A stretch of 64,000 bases of DNA from Blasia pusilla (taxonomy: Eukaryota; Marchantiophyta; Marchantiopsida; Blasiales), in NCBI GenBank assembly GCA_050084515.1, contig CM114273.1:3534001-3598000 (forward strand), read 5' to 3'. The position numbers and the translations under genes are program-made. Of this stretch, positions 39,393 through 51,729 are shown in pieces (the first letter of the stretch is position 1; each line of letters opens with the position of its first letter). The notes under the pieces are model-generated. The model worked only from the letters and a program-made list of their open reading frames with translations, was not told the origin of the DNA and ran no database searches.

Positions 39393-41255
39393 ACATGAGA
39401 AAGATTGCTTGAAGGGGCAAGGAATTCGTTATTTGCAGGTAGGCAAGCGAGTTGCCTTGGTGGGGAGCCCCTAGAGATAGTGATTGACATTTTTTTTGGG
39501 GTCATTTTTGGGTTTGGGAGGCCGTGCACGAAAGCGCTCCTCATTTTCTCCTAATTTTTGTTGGTAGCGGACTAGGGTAGAGCAGTAGCAGAGTGATGGA
39601 CAAGGCACTCGGGTGTAGCGTCAGAGTGTAGTGTTGATGGGTGAGTGGCAAGTGTTGGGAAAAAGAGAGAGAAGAGCAGCTTTAGGGCTTGCAGCTGCAG
39701 AGGGGCTATCAAGTAAAGATGACTAGAATTAGGTCTGATTGTGTAGCTAGGTTAGGTCATTTTAGGTCACAAATTGATGGGTGGAGGCGTGCAAATGCAA
39801 ACGAATAGGCGTGGGGAGGTAGTTTTGGCTGTGATAGCCAGGTGTGAGGGAAGAGAGTAGGCCCACACAAGGAACCGTGTTGGAAGAAGAGTATAGGGCC
39901 GACGGAGTTGGAGCGGACTGGGAGGAGAGTGTAAGGAGGTTGGGGAGCACGTAGCATGTGGGTGTGGTAGAAGGAGAGGGAGGGCTCGCCGCATAGGGCA
40001 GCATGCCTAAAGGGAGTTAATGCTTGCCAGATCCCACTTCCCCCCCCCTTCTGCAGTTAGGGAGGCCCGTGGGCTAGCTAGGCCGCGAAAGTAGAGACCC
40101 AGGGGGTAGCTGCCGTGCAGCTAAGAGAAGGTCGGGAAGGACAAAAAGGATGGAGCCCTCAATGGGGGTAGCCAGGGGTTGGGGAAAAGAGCCTTTATGG
40201 CTCCCACAAGTCGGGGTTCATGGCATAGGAATATGGGCCATGGGGTCGCACTAGAGCAATAGCTAAGGGCAGGGAAAAACAGGGGAAGGGAAGTCGAGAG
40301 TAGGGTAGAGGCGTCGTGAATAGGGAAGGAGGAGGAAGCATAGGCAAGCTGAAGTGTGGGGTTGGGACATGATTAGGGCTTACCACGTCGAGAATGAACT
40401 TGGTAGAGGAGTTTACATGGCTGGTTGCAGACGTGGATGATTCAGGTTATGTGGTAGAAGAGATTTTTGGGCGTTGATGTCTGTGGGCATGGCTGGGATT
40501 TTGGCAAGGGTTGCAAAGGAGAGTCGACTCGCTAGTCCCATGGTGATTGGAGTCGAGATGGTTTGCGGCGGGGTGTTAGTGCATCTCCACCATGTGGTGG
40601 AGATGCACATGTCGATGCCAACGGGTAGTGTGCATCCATTGACGGGAGGTTTGATGTGCTGGTCGAAGAGAGTGTTGTGTTGCGGAGGTTGCCGCACCAC
40701 ATAGAGGAGTGAGTGTTGACGGTGCCGTAGGTTGGAGGGTGTGATTAGGTTAACTTTTCCAGTCCCTTTTCCCGCACTTATCTTTTGTGATTGAGAGTGT
40801 TTGGTATCAGATAGTTGCTGGTGGTAGATGGATGTAGCGATGGTGACGAGTGTAGAGACTCCTTTCATGTGCAGCATGTTGGTGGATATACGGCGTTTTC
40901 CGAGTACGAGTCGTCTATATGACCTGAGAGTATGTTTGTGACTTATGTGAGTTAGTTAAGAGGCTCATGGTGAGCCCAAGTGTTGAGTGTGCGTGAGGCT
41001 GGGTGTGTCTTCAGGGATTACCGTTAGCATAGGCAAGCTAGTGAGGAGTGTGGGAGACTCTTGGTAGCTTGGTGTGGTGAGGTGGCAGAGACCTCTTGTG
41101 GTAGGGGACCATCGAGTTTCAGTCCTACAGTGGAGTTCTTCTGACAGTTGAGGAGGAGCTACCAAGGCGTGCGGACCGACAAGCTGAAGATTCTACAGGA
41201 TTTTTAGCGGAGATCGGGTGAGAGTCTGAGGGAGGTATTCATGCGCATGCGATGA

Positions 41256-41558
41256 TTGATCGTTGCCACATATGGGGTGACTAAGGCAGAGTTATTACAA
41301 TATTTGTATGGAGTATTGGACGAGGAGCTATGGAGGAGAGTTTGGGATGCGATGTTGCTTCATACGGCAAAGCCCACATTGAAGGTGATCTTCGAGTTGT
41401 ATGAGCGGGTAGAGCTCAACATGAGTGAAGAGCAGGTGGTGACCAAGGGATTTTCACAGGATTCGACAGATCGACGAGTAGGAGTAGACCCACAGGTGCC
41501 CCAATATGCACCAGTAACATGGGAGTGGGTTGGTAGGGCGGGTATCGTGAGCCGATGA
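41256..41558 (+). pseudogene. gag-like capsid fragment
   Basis: A 100-codon open stretch includes VTKAELLQYLYGVLDEELWR and later LKVIFELYERVELNMSEEQV. This resembles the C-terminal part of plant LTR-element Gag proteins (a short helical 'fail-to-capsid' region before the zinc knuckle). It has no zinc knuckle and stops at TGA 41556. Other readable gag-like pieces continue in another frame near 42062-42150, so the gene is frameshifted. It is a decayed transposon gene, not a host gene. Confidence 0.55.
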
Positions 41559-42398
41559 GACAACGGCCCGTACTGACATAGGTTTCCCAATAGGGACCAG
41601 GGTTGGCTTGTTGGACATGTGGTGGGTCACATAGGCAGAGGGATTGCCCACAGCATGGGAGAGGGTCACGGGCGCTTCTGATTGCTCAAGAGCCACAAAG
41701 GATGGCCCCACCACAATTGTAGTGTGATCATTGTCACCGATATGGTCACACTAGGGATAGTTGTTATGATATTCTCCGGGAGGTACATCCAGAGGTAGAT
41801 AGAGGACTTGGGGGAGAGAGAGTTGGTGGAGATTGAGGGGTGGATGATTGTGGTGGTAGAGTGCCATCACCAGTCACAAGAGATGGAGGACGTGCACCCG
41901 ATGCAAGGCTCCTTACGCGCATTGATCAGTTGGAGCAGAGAATTGTTGCCATGACGATGATGCAACTACAAGCAGGCCCGGAGCTGGGAGTAGCTAGTGT
42001 GGCGCCAACTTCCGCATCTTACCACAATGTTGGTTAGGATTCTGCGAGGATGGGTAGTGCGGCTCAAGTTGAGGCTGTTGCGGTGGTGACTCGGGGTGAT
42101 GCGAGAGTAACCCAGCCATCAAGAGATGGGGTTGAGATTGACCCATAGGAGGGGACTAATGGGCGGCAGGCCAAGGTTTCCCAGTCGTTCACATTGTCGG
42201 AGGCACTTCATACATGGTCGATGGTGCCTCGATGACCGGTAGTACCCACGGGTGGGACACGTGCATCGACGTCACGAGGAGTTGGAGAGAGACAACTCCT
42301 ATGCCGGCTTGGGAGGAGCTAGAATCGACCATGTTTTTGGAGTTGGCTACTAGGGTAAGCCAAGCTCCTTTGTTTTCCGCCATGGAGTTGGACTAGCA

Positions 42399-43001
42399 GT
42401 GGTGTTCTGGCTGGCCGCCACGTTGTGTGAGCGAGGAGCAGTGATTGCCTCTCGTTTAGAGGTAGTTGTGGAGGTGGTGGACTTGCCCTCGGAGCGGGTG
42501 CTTGGGATGTATCCCTCTGATTCATGGCATGCGGCGGCGGTGAAGTTGGTGGATATGCCACCTAGGCTTGTGATAGACCGAGCCATGATCACACTAGGTG
42601 TGGTGTTGTTGGATAACCGAGGAAGAGTTTTTTGCTTGGTTAGTCCCATAGGTACGGTGTACCACCCGCAATGCGTCCTACTTGATTCGGGAGCGCAACC
42701 CTTGATGTTAGGGAAGGTGACATGTTTGGCGCTAGGTTTATGGAAAGGAAACATTGAGCATTTTCCCTTTTAGATACATACCTCAATTGGGGGTGTATCA
42801 CCCACACAATACATGACTCGGTAGGAGTTGGTGGTTAGACTCTAGCTAGAGCATCAGTTGGATAGTGCTATGGTGCGCACTTGGGCGATTACAACATCGG
42901 CAGAGTCGTATGATGTGTTGGTAGGTAGTATAGTGTTGTATCCCCTTGGTTTTATTCTGGATTTTTGGGAGGAGATGTTTTCTTATCGACCATGGTGGTG
43001 A
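42399..43001 (+). pseudogene. Retrotransposon aspartic protease remnant
   Basis: VLLDSGAQPLMLGKVTCLAL carries the DSG active-site motif of retropepsin-like proteases. Downstream in the same frame come TSIGGV, then YDVLVGSIVLYPLGFILDFW and YRPWW, which match the gag-protease family common in streptophyte LTR elements. The frame is broken only by stop codons: TAG 42772, TAG 42823, TAG 42844 and TGA 42999. No frameshift is needed. Inactive. Confidence 0.75.
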
Positions 43002-43531
43002 TCAGGTGATGGACGGATGAGCCATGTATTGGTGTTGTTTGTAGGGAGTAGTGGTGGTCGACCACGTGAGGATATGGTGACCACGTTGGTAGCATTCACA
43101 GGTGATGTTATCTGATCAAGCGGGTTTGGGGAGAGGAGCACATATACGGAGGACATTCCCGTAGTGGATAGTCCCACGGAGAGACATGCCAGGATGGGTG
43201 TCTCTTCCCATGGTGCGGAGCTTCTTTATTGTTGTTGGGGACGAGCGTTGAGATGCGTGGAGTGTTGACGAGTTTGTGAGACATGCGTGGAGCCGTGCCT
43301 ATGTTTGGAGCAAGTTACGAGAGTGTTAGATCTCTTCGGAGGGATCAACATGACGGGTTGATGTAGTGTTGCAGTGTGGCAGTGTCACGAGGATGACGGC
43401 ACCGATGGTGCTAGATGTGTATAGGATAGTAGATCTTGTCGGGGACATATGTGTGTGCTATCTGGAGTTAGGGGGAGCCAACTGCCAGCTAGGGAGGTGG
43501 GTGGGGGGCGGTTGTGGGGTTCCTTTGTATG

Positions 43532-44017
43532 TTTATGGCGATTTCCTTATTTTTTCCATCAAGTGACCAGTTGATCGAGTCAACGGTCACACGGTAACCT
43601 CTGCATGTAGGTTGCCATTGGTAGGGCTATTTTTGGGGGAAGAGCCGTTTTGCTTTTCCCAAGGGTATAAGAGTGAGGAAGATGGCTTTCCCAAGCCATC
43701 TTTCTCATGTTGAGCCTTAGGAGTGCCTCTCTTGCATAGACGTGCGTGGGTGTGTAGGAGTTAGGGTGCTAGCATCGGGATTCCCTCATAGCAGAGAGTG
43801 GATGTGGTTCGATACGTCAATGTAGATTCATGAGTGGAGTTTTAGGCGGGGTGAGCCGTTTTTACTACTGTTGATTTTGTTATGGGGTCCCTTTTTCTAT
43901 GGGTGAGTAGATTTTGTTTATGTGTGGATCTATCCGTACGTTGGGGAAGATTGGTGTTGTGTGGTGTGTAGATGTGACCAGCGATATGGGTTGTGTAGCA
44001 ATGTGTATGCGCACGAA
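43532..44017 (+). repeat. 3' LTR, truncated at its 5' end
   Basis: Starts at TTTATGGCGATTTCC, which is LTR position ~137, and runs to GTGTATGCGCACGAA. It contains the terminal portion missing from the 5' copy. Confidence 0.8.
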
Positions 44018-44215
44018 AATATAGGCTCCACCTTCCCCTTCTTTCTCATTCCTCCTACTTGCCTATGTGTTCCATACTTTCATGTTTCTTCCTCTCTCCA
44101 CCCCCCTTATTGCCCCACTCGCCATTGCCCTACCTTCCATCATGAACTATAAGTGTGGGCCTCACCCCTTGCAATCCATATCCATTTTTGTGCAACCATG
44201 TTGAGTTCGTTTGAA
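44018..44215 (-). repeat. Right part of the split 275-bp repeat monomer
   Basis: GGCTCCACCTTCCCCTTCTT through CATCATGAACTATAAGTGTG is the reverse complement of about 50560-50735. It joins the left part at 38815-38898 once the retroelement is removed. Confidence 0.75.
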
Positions 44216-46650
44216 GTTCTTAATTGAGCATCTTCAAAGTTGGAATGAGTCTGAACTTAATAACCGCATGTCCAATGGTTGTTCCTTCCTTGAGCTTTCA
44301 CTTAAAACGGGTAATGAAAATCAATGAAAGGAGGATTCAAACATGGATGCGATGCTTGTAAGAATCCCTTTGCAACACAGAGTCTCACTAGCATTTAAGG
44401 TTGCCATGATGCATTCATCGCCATTACATCATTTGAGTTGGAGTTGAGAGATATGGTGGGGAACCTTCCAACTCCATAAAAAAATGACATAAGAATGGAA
44501 ATAAGTAGCAGTCAACGCTCAACCAAAAAAAAGTACAAAATTTCCATATAAGTAGTTTTTTTTTTTTTTTTTCCTTAAGTTGCCATCTATTTCTATTTTT
44601 CTTTTGGGTATCTTCTTTAGATTGCGATTTCCACGATATTCTCAATTTTTTCTATTTTGGGCCACTCAATTCGAGATTCAACTCTTTCCCATGATGAGAA
44701 CATTTTACACAACCATTTGGGGCGTGAAGCAAGATTGCACATGTGGCCTATGAGAATGAAGCTATGTCTATCATATGATTAGAGGATGAATAACAATTTC
44801 CTTCTTTTAAGAAGTTGAAGAGATTGATTGATTTGAAGAAGGGAAAAAAACATGAAAATCTGATGTGGAGAAAAGAAAGGAGAAGAGGGAAACCAAAGGT
44901 TTTAATAATTGGACATTAAATTTTTTTATATAAGATTATTTTAACTTTAAAATCCAATTTTTAAAGTCCATGGTCCTCCCAATCTTATTTGGTTTCTTAT
45001 TTTCTTGAATTTATAATAAATTTCCAATTAATTATTTTATTCTCAATTATAGACAAGATTCAAAAATCATGGAAATATAAAATAAGGTACGTTGTTCATT
45101 GTTAGACATACATTAGGTTTTTTAAAGTTTCCAGTTTCCTAAAAACATAACAAGCTTTTGGAGCAAGTGATCTATTCCAAAAGAGTAGATGCATAAAATG
45201 AGGAAGAAATTAAGAAAGGGAGGATTGCATAAACAAAATGATCATGTAAAGAAAATTCCTGAAAAATTTTAATGAACTTTCTATGGTTTTGATTAATTAC
45301 AATCTACTAGTTTCTCTTAATATGTCTATTTTAGATGCCATTGGGAGTCTAGGCCCAAAATTCAAATGAAGAAGTATACATTATATTTCTTGACACTATA
45401 TCATGGTGCAAGTCATGTGTGTCGACATAGAATGTAGGATGTTTAATAAATGCTATGCAATGCAAAAATTATTGTGTTGGGATTCCATGGGAAGTGTTGT
45501 AGTTTTAAGAAACATCTCTCTCATCATCCCAATTTCTATACAAAACTTGTTGTACTAAGTGGAACTTTTGGATATGCCCTAGAATACGAGATATGCTTTT
45601 TTGGATAACTGCTTCCAATTGGTTCATTTTCTTCCCTTTTCGCATAAAATTCCTAAAGGAAATGGAGGAAAATCACCACAAAGTTAAGACCAAGTAATCA
45701 TTACCTAGAAATACAAATAAAATATCACCCATGAAAGAGATGGGAGGGGGAATGTTCTACTTCCCCACACAATCAGGAAAAATCCTCCAGAAATCTTCAG
45801 AATTTTGGGAAGTGAAAAGAAACCAAACTACAAATAAACTTTGTTAATATTGATTAGTTAAATCATCAGAGAAAATTAATAGGAAGTTTTTATGAATTGT
45901 GTTGGTTTCTTAGGTTAGATTTTTATAGCTAATATTTTCTTGCAACAAGTTATTGTACTCTATCATCAGTTGAATATGAATAATTTAAAATAAAGCAAGG
46001 AAGATTAAGCATATTTATGCTATTATTTGAAGAAAGAGGCTTTTGGTGTGACAAAGGTCTCCGTAAAAGAAATAATTATTTTCAAAGAAATATGATGTGT
46101 CACTTTACCTCTTATGAAAATGAATCTGATAAAGTCTACCATTAAACTTTACATGATTATGTATGAGTGAAACACTTTGTAGTTTAATACATTTTGTGAT
46201 TAAGAGATTAAGATAGCGATCCATTCTAAAATCAGGTTTGAGTAAAAACATCTAAACCATATATATGTAGGAGAAGTATATAAGGATGAAATGGATTATA
46301 GTATGACAATTCCCTAATTTCCTCGGCTCAAAATAATAATTCATGTTGCAACCCAATAAGAAACAAACATTTGTGCACTATTACTACTTTGACTATTGAC
46401 TTATCAAGCAATTAGATAGCCTTCTTTTTGGAGGTCTAATGGATCCATCTAAGTAAGGGGAGTTATCCTTTTTTATTCAATGGAAAACTTGTCCAAATTG
46501 GTTTGTTTATTTTGTAATACATCCACAAAAGAGAAAAAATCTCAAAGTCATTTTAATTAAGATGTATTGATAAATTAACTTGGCTTTTCCTTTATGAAAA
46601 TTATGAAAATATTATTATTTTATCTTATTAAAATAATAAATTATTTAAAC
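44216..46650. other. AT-rich intergenic DNA, no gene; copy of dispersed repeat at 45.4-46.1 kb
   Basis: Contains a poly-T run (~44556-44572) and the second copy of the diverged repeat also found at ~35.2-35.95 kb. No coding sequence was recognised. Confidence 0.4.
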
Positions 46651-46659
46651 ATTTAGATC

Positions 46660-49160
46660 AAAGAAAGCTATCTTATGGTGACATTTTTGACATCCAAGGA
46701 AAATGACCCAAATTATTTATTATTATTATTTCTATTCAAAATAGCTTGAAAATTTGAAGGTCCTTTCAAGGGTCTTTATTATAATAAAAAAGTATTCCAT
46801 AAAATGCTTATCCTCTAGATTTTTAGTTCCAACATGAATTTTTGAAGATAAGATGAGACCACTCGGAAAGGGAGAAAAAACCAATTATAAAGGAATAATG
46901 GGTCCGGGTTGCAAAAACCTTCCTTGATGGCCCTTGAAATAATATGTATGATTTAAGATCATTGTAAAGAAAATTTTAATGGTAAGCTCTATTATGAAAG
47001 AAAAGAGCATGCCATCCCTTTTGAAGGATTTTGATTTCTTATTGACAAAGCTCAAGATAGCGCATAAGGGATTTTTTAGCTCTTTTACATCAAGTAAATA
47101 TCCATTTGATTAGTAAATTTCAATAAGATCCGACTTGTCTAAACCATTGGCTATCATTAAATTTTTTTGGATTAAAAAAAAAAACAACATAGATTCATCT
47201 TTCTCATGATTCATGGATAAACACATTAATCACAAGATATGATTGGAGAGGGATTGAAGGAGCTAATGATGGCCCACACAAATCATCGAATGTCCAAGAG
47301 AGGAAATTTGAGGAAATAATCAAAGAAATGGATATTGGAATCGTGGAAAAATATATTAAGTTGAAAGAAAGGAGGCCTATCTATATGATACAATGTTGTT
47401 GTGTTTGGATTATAAGTATGTCTAGGGTCACGATGAAGAATCGATGGAAGGAAAATCCAACAATGAAATTCAATTTTATAAGTTCTTCGTTGTGTGTGCA
47501 ACAATTTTTGTAGTCATAGAAATTGTGCTTGGATTCTTGACCACAATTTTTTTTTTCTTTTGATGGCATATCAAACAATGAGATCAAAGGGGAATGATCA
47601 ACACAAGAAAGATTGGATTTCCACATAAAATGAAACTTTTTGTGTCCTTGACTTACAGTCTTGAAGAGAGAGTAGTTGAGGTTGATCATAAGGAGAATAA
47701 AAGTGAGGATGAAACAAATATCCCAAGACCTTTTAAATCTTAGGCTACATACATCCAAAACATCCCCTTCTAGATTGCTTGAGGTTGATCATAAGGAGAA
47801 TAAAAGTGAGGATGAAACAAATATCCCAAGACCTTTTAAATCTTAGGCTACATACATCCAAAACATCCCCTTCTAGATTGCTTGTTTCTATAATACCAAA
47901 AATTTAAAAAAGCATTAAAACAAGTTTAATACTAATAAATCCCATCCCAACTCAAAATTTCAATGTCGATTATTATGGATTTTTTTGGAATTTCTCATGG
48001 GAGAGAGTTATCTTACGATGGAGACATCTTTGACTTGGGAGGAAAACCAATGAAAACGAACATAAACTCTTAGTTTTTATTTATTAAAAATAACTAAAAA
48101 AGTTTGATGTCTTATCAATAGTAAAGGTTATTCCATGACGTGGACTTCCATTTCAATCCAAGTATAACTTGTTGCGGATAAGATGAGATGACTCAAAATT
48201 TGAAAAAGGAGGAGGGATGGGGAGGGGGAGTAAAAGCTTCTCATTAGGATTGATATTTAAAGCTCCCTTGATAGTTATTGAAATCATGATGTGATTTAAA
48301 ACCGGATTACTAATTATTCAGTAGTATTTATCTTCAAAAGCAAAGAGAAGGAAATCTGCTTTTGAATTGTTTTGACTTTTATCCCTAACTCAAGAATATA
48401 TTGATGATTAGGGATTTGATGGCTCTAACAATCGAATTTGTAAGTTTTAAATATGATCCTCATTTATGAATACAATAATGTGTTGTGATTTTTTTAATCA
48501 AAGCGTCACAAAAGTTTGCATGATATTAACTATAATAATTCATTCTCAAACTACGAATAGAGTCTTGAATGCACTGATAGTCATGATTGGTAGTGGAGTT
48601 CTAAGTGGTCCTCGGAAATCCTTGAGCTCCTAAAGGATGGAATATGAGGGATCAATCAAAGAAGAGGATATTGAAAGTATGTAAAAGTGTATATAGTTGA
48701 AAGAAAAGTAGACCTAGATGATAAAATGTTTTTGCATCATGATTATAAGTGAATTTATTTTTATGAGTAGGATAGGAGGAAGCCCAATTTGGCCATTGAA
48801 ATCTATTTTTTTAGGTTCTTAGTAACCTCTATAAACTTTTTGACATATTAGTATATATCTTATTTGTGCTCCGGTTGGATTTTCTTAGGAAAGCTTTCGT
48901 GAGATTTTATTTTATGGACTCCTATAATAATCTAACTTTGAAAAGCCACATGATGTATTTTCCTAATTCTCGCTAGAACTTGAGGTTGGCCATTTGGCAT
49001 CTCTACACCCTAGAAGAATATAAATATATAGAACTTGCAAAGTGGAGCAATAACAAATTCTTTTTGATGGCATCTTTGACCACAAGAACCAAGTGGAGAT
49101 GATTGAAATAAAGACGATTGGTATTTCCACTCCCAATGGAACTTTCTCCATTCTTGACTC
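46660..49160. repeat. Pair of diverged ~1.1-kb direct repeats
   Basis: 46.66-47.76 kb and 48.00-49.16 kb align in the same order and orientation with ~1.33-kb offset. Landmarks: GCTATCTTATGGTGACATTT / GTTATCTTACGATGGAGACA; GATAAGATGAGACCACTC / GATAAGATGAGATGACTC; GGATATTGGAATCGTGG / GGATATTGAAAGTATGT; TTGAAAGAAAGGAGGCCTA / TTGAAAGAAAAGTAGACCTA; TTTTGATGGCATA / TTTTGATGGCATC. No ORF is preserved. Probably an old duplicated transposon fragment. Confidence 0.6.
47676..47881. repeat. Perfect 103-bp tandem duplication
   Basis: 47676-47778 is repeated exactly at 47779-47881, starting TTGAGGTTGATCATAAGGAG and ending TCTAGATTGC. No difference was seen between copies, so the duplication is recent or is an assembly artefact. 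Confidence 0.9.
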
Positions 49161-49169
49161 AAATGATCT

Positions 49170-50590
49170 TACGCCCATATTTTCAAGCTTTGCTCACGTA
49201 ACTTAACTATCAACAATAGATATATTGAAATACTCTAAAGTTTCCCACCTATTCTTGGACCACTTTAGTCTAGATTTTGTCTTGGAAGTGATCCAAGGTT
49301 TTCCCACCCTTTGACTTGATATCATGCTTCACACCTTAGATCTTTATTAACGTGCTTTTCTTAAATTAAGCTACTTACAATGATTGCTAGTATAGGGTGA
49401 TCATGGGAGGATATAATTAAGTTACTTAAGTATATGTTCTAGGGCCATGAAAATACGGGGATTTTCACACTAGAAAAAACCTTTTAAGGTCTTAAAGGGA
49501 GTACAAAAGAGGGCAACTCAAAGAGTCGAGTATATGAAGGCCACAATCGGTGTGGAAGAAGAAAAGGGGCATCCCATCTAGTGGCTAAACTTACCAACAC
49601 AAGAGAAAATATCAGCAACATATAGAGAGACATGACTACCACTAAGTGGATTGTAGTGCAAGTGTCTCCCACAACTTGAGCTTGCACAAAAGCCCATTAG
49701 CTAGAGCATGCTGTAAAGCTATGGAGATCCATTGGGCCGTTTCCTACAATAAATTGTAGCAGCTATGGACGACCCATTTCTCGACTAGAGATGATGAGCG
49801 CAATCCATAAGGAATGAGTCAGACCTCTCGCCGAGTACCCCCTAGCCCCCTATATCTCTATGGCTGAGGACAAATCAATGTCCATAATGAAGTCGACTAT
49901 AGAGATGAGTCTTCTTCTCTGCCGCCACGGCCGCTCCTTGTAGCAATCTCCCTTGTGCCACCCTCTAGGCTTGTACAACCTCATGCGTAGGATCCGTAAG
50001 GAAGAATACAAAAAGCCAAAAGCATGAAATTAGATGAGGAAGTCTCAATGTTATACTTTACGAGTGCTCACTAGTAGGGAAGAAGAAGAGAGAAAAATCA
50101 AACGAGGATTCTTTCAGACAATTCTTGCGAGGTTTTCCTCACAAGCGTAGTGAATCTAAGATTTAGTTCCTAAATGCAAATAATTGGGATGAGGTTTGGC
50201 AATTTGAGGATACATTGTTGTGCTTGGCATTCTCAATATTGCACAACACACCATACCTTGAGTGTTGGAGGTTTCATATAGTGTGAGTGCTAATCATGGT
50301 TAGCTCTCCCAAAAGGGCTTGTGGTGGAAGGATCAATGCTCATAAAGTGCACCTACACTTATTGGTTTCTCTTCTCATTCCATCATTGGCTTTTCCTAAG
50401 AATTTGTCTATATTATCACCAAGAAGACAAAAGGATGTTTATATAGATTAAATGAGAGGTCACTAATTAAAGTGACAAGCTCAGACATTAACTTCTCTCC
50501 TAGGGTGCACGCTACTTTCATGGTTGCGCAAAAACGGATAAGTTCGTGCTTAGGACAGAGCAAGTCTGGACGTGGATTGCGAGACGTGGG
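49170..50590. other. Intergenic DNA, no gene recognised
   Basis: Short ORFs only. Moderately AT-rich. I see nothing else in it. Confidence 0.4.
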
Positions 50591-50604
50591 ATCACACTTA
50601 TAGT

Positions 50605-51725
50605 TCATGATGGAAGTTAAGACAAGGGCGAGTGGGGCGATAAAGGGAGAGGAAGTGGGGGTGGAGGAAGGAAGAAACGAAAAAGTATGGAATATATATA
50701 CTAGTGAGATGAATGAGAAAGAAAGGGAAGGTGTGGCCCATATGGACATTTCCTTCCATAAGACAGACATAAGTCCATCGACATGTGTGCGAACACAAAC
50801 TTTGTTCACATGCAACTTTGGCTACTTTGCTTGTGGTGCAACTACCCCTCGCGAAACCTCCCTCGAACAACTCAAGAGGAGACAAAAAAATTAAACTTTG
50901 TGGGCAAGTGGGGCAATAAGGGGGGAGGAAGTGGAGGTGGAAGAAGGAAGAAACGAAAAAGTATGGAATATATATACTAGTGAGACGAATGTGAAAGAAG
51001 GGGAAGGTGTGGCCCATATGAACAAGTCCTTCCATAAAACAAACATAAATTCATCGACATGTGCGTGAACACAGACTTTGTTTACATGCAACTTTGGCTA
51101 CTTCGTTTGTGGTGCAACTACCCCTCGCGAAACCTCCCTCGAATAACTCAAGAGGAGACAAAAAAATTAAACTTTGTGGGCAAGTGGGGCAATAGGGGGG
51201 GAGGAAGTGAGGATGGAAGGAGGAAGAAACGAAAAGTATGAAACATATATACTAGTGAGAGGAATGTGAAAGAAAGGGAAGGTGTGGCCCATATGAACAA
51301 GTCCTTCCATAAACAAACATAAATTCATCGACATGTGCGTGAACAGAGACTTTGTTTACATGCAACTTTGACTACTTCGCTTATGGTGCAACTACCCCTC
51401 GCAAAACCTCCCTCGAATAAGTCAAGAGGAGACAAAAAAATTAAACTTTGTGGGCAAGTGGGGCAATAAGGGGGGAGGAAGTGAGGATGGAATGAGGAAG
51501 AAATGAAAAATATGAAGTATATATACTAGTGAGAGGAATGAGAAAGAAAGGGAAGGTGTGACCTATGGACAAGTACTTCCATGAAACATATATAAATTCA
51601 TCGACATGTCCACGAACACAAACTTTGTTCACATGCAACTTTGACCATTACGCTTGTGGTGCAACTACCCCTCGCAAAATCCCCCTCGATAGCTCAAGAG
51701 GAGACAACAAAATTATACTTTGTCC
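50605..51725. repeat. Four-copy ~275-bp tandem array
   Basis: The unit runs from GGCGAGTGGGGCGATAAAGG, through GAAGTGGGGGTGGAGGAAGG, ATATATATACTAGTGAGA, GGAAGGTGTGGCCCATATG, TCCTTCCATAA and ACAACTACCCCTCG-like words, to GAGGAGACAAAAAAATTA. The last word occurs at 50878, 51154, 51428 and, altered, near 51700, so periods are 276, 274 and ~271. ORFs of 60-145 codons on both strands are repeat products, not genes. Confidence 0.85.
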
Positions 51726-51729
51726 CTTG

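Larger units (their letters stand above)
38899..44017 (+). mobile_element. Defective LTR retrotransposon with gag-protease remnant
   Basis: Two partial copies of the 628-bp LTR flank a 4.1-kb internal region. The 5' copy (38899-39392) lacks the last ~135 bp of the LTR. The 3' copy (43532-44017) lacks the first ~135 bp. A gag-like segment lies near 41.26-41.56 kb and an aspartic protease segment at 42.4-43.0 kb. No reverse transcriptase, RNase H or integrase was seen, so it is a deletion derivative or non-autonomous. CATAT (38894-38898) and AATAT (44018-44022) are the probable target duplication. A tRNA-Met-type primer-binding word TGGTATCAGA occurs only at ~40801, far from the LTR end. Confidence 0.8.

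Noticed and set aside
50605-51640. Repeated 60-145-codon ORFs in the 275-bp array
   Set aside because: They change frame between copies and exist on both strands, so they are products of the repeat.
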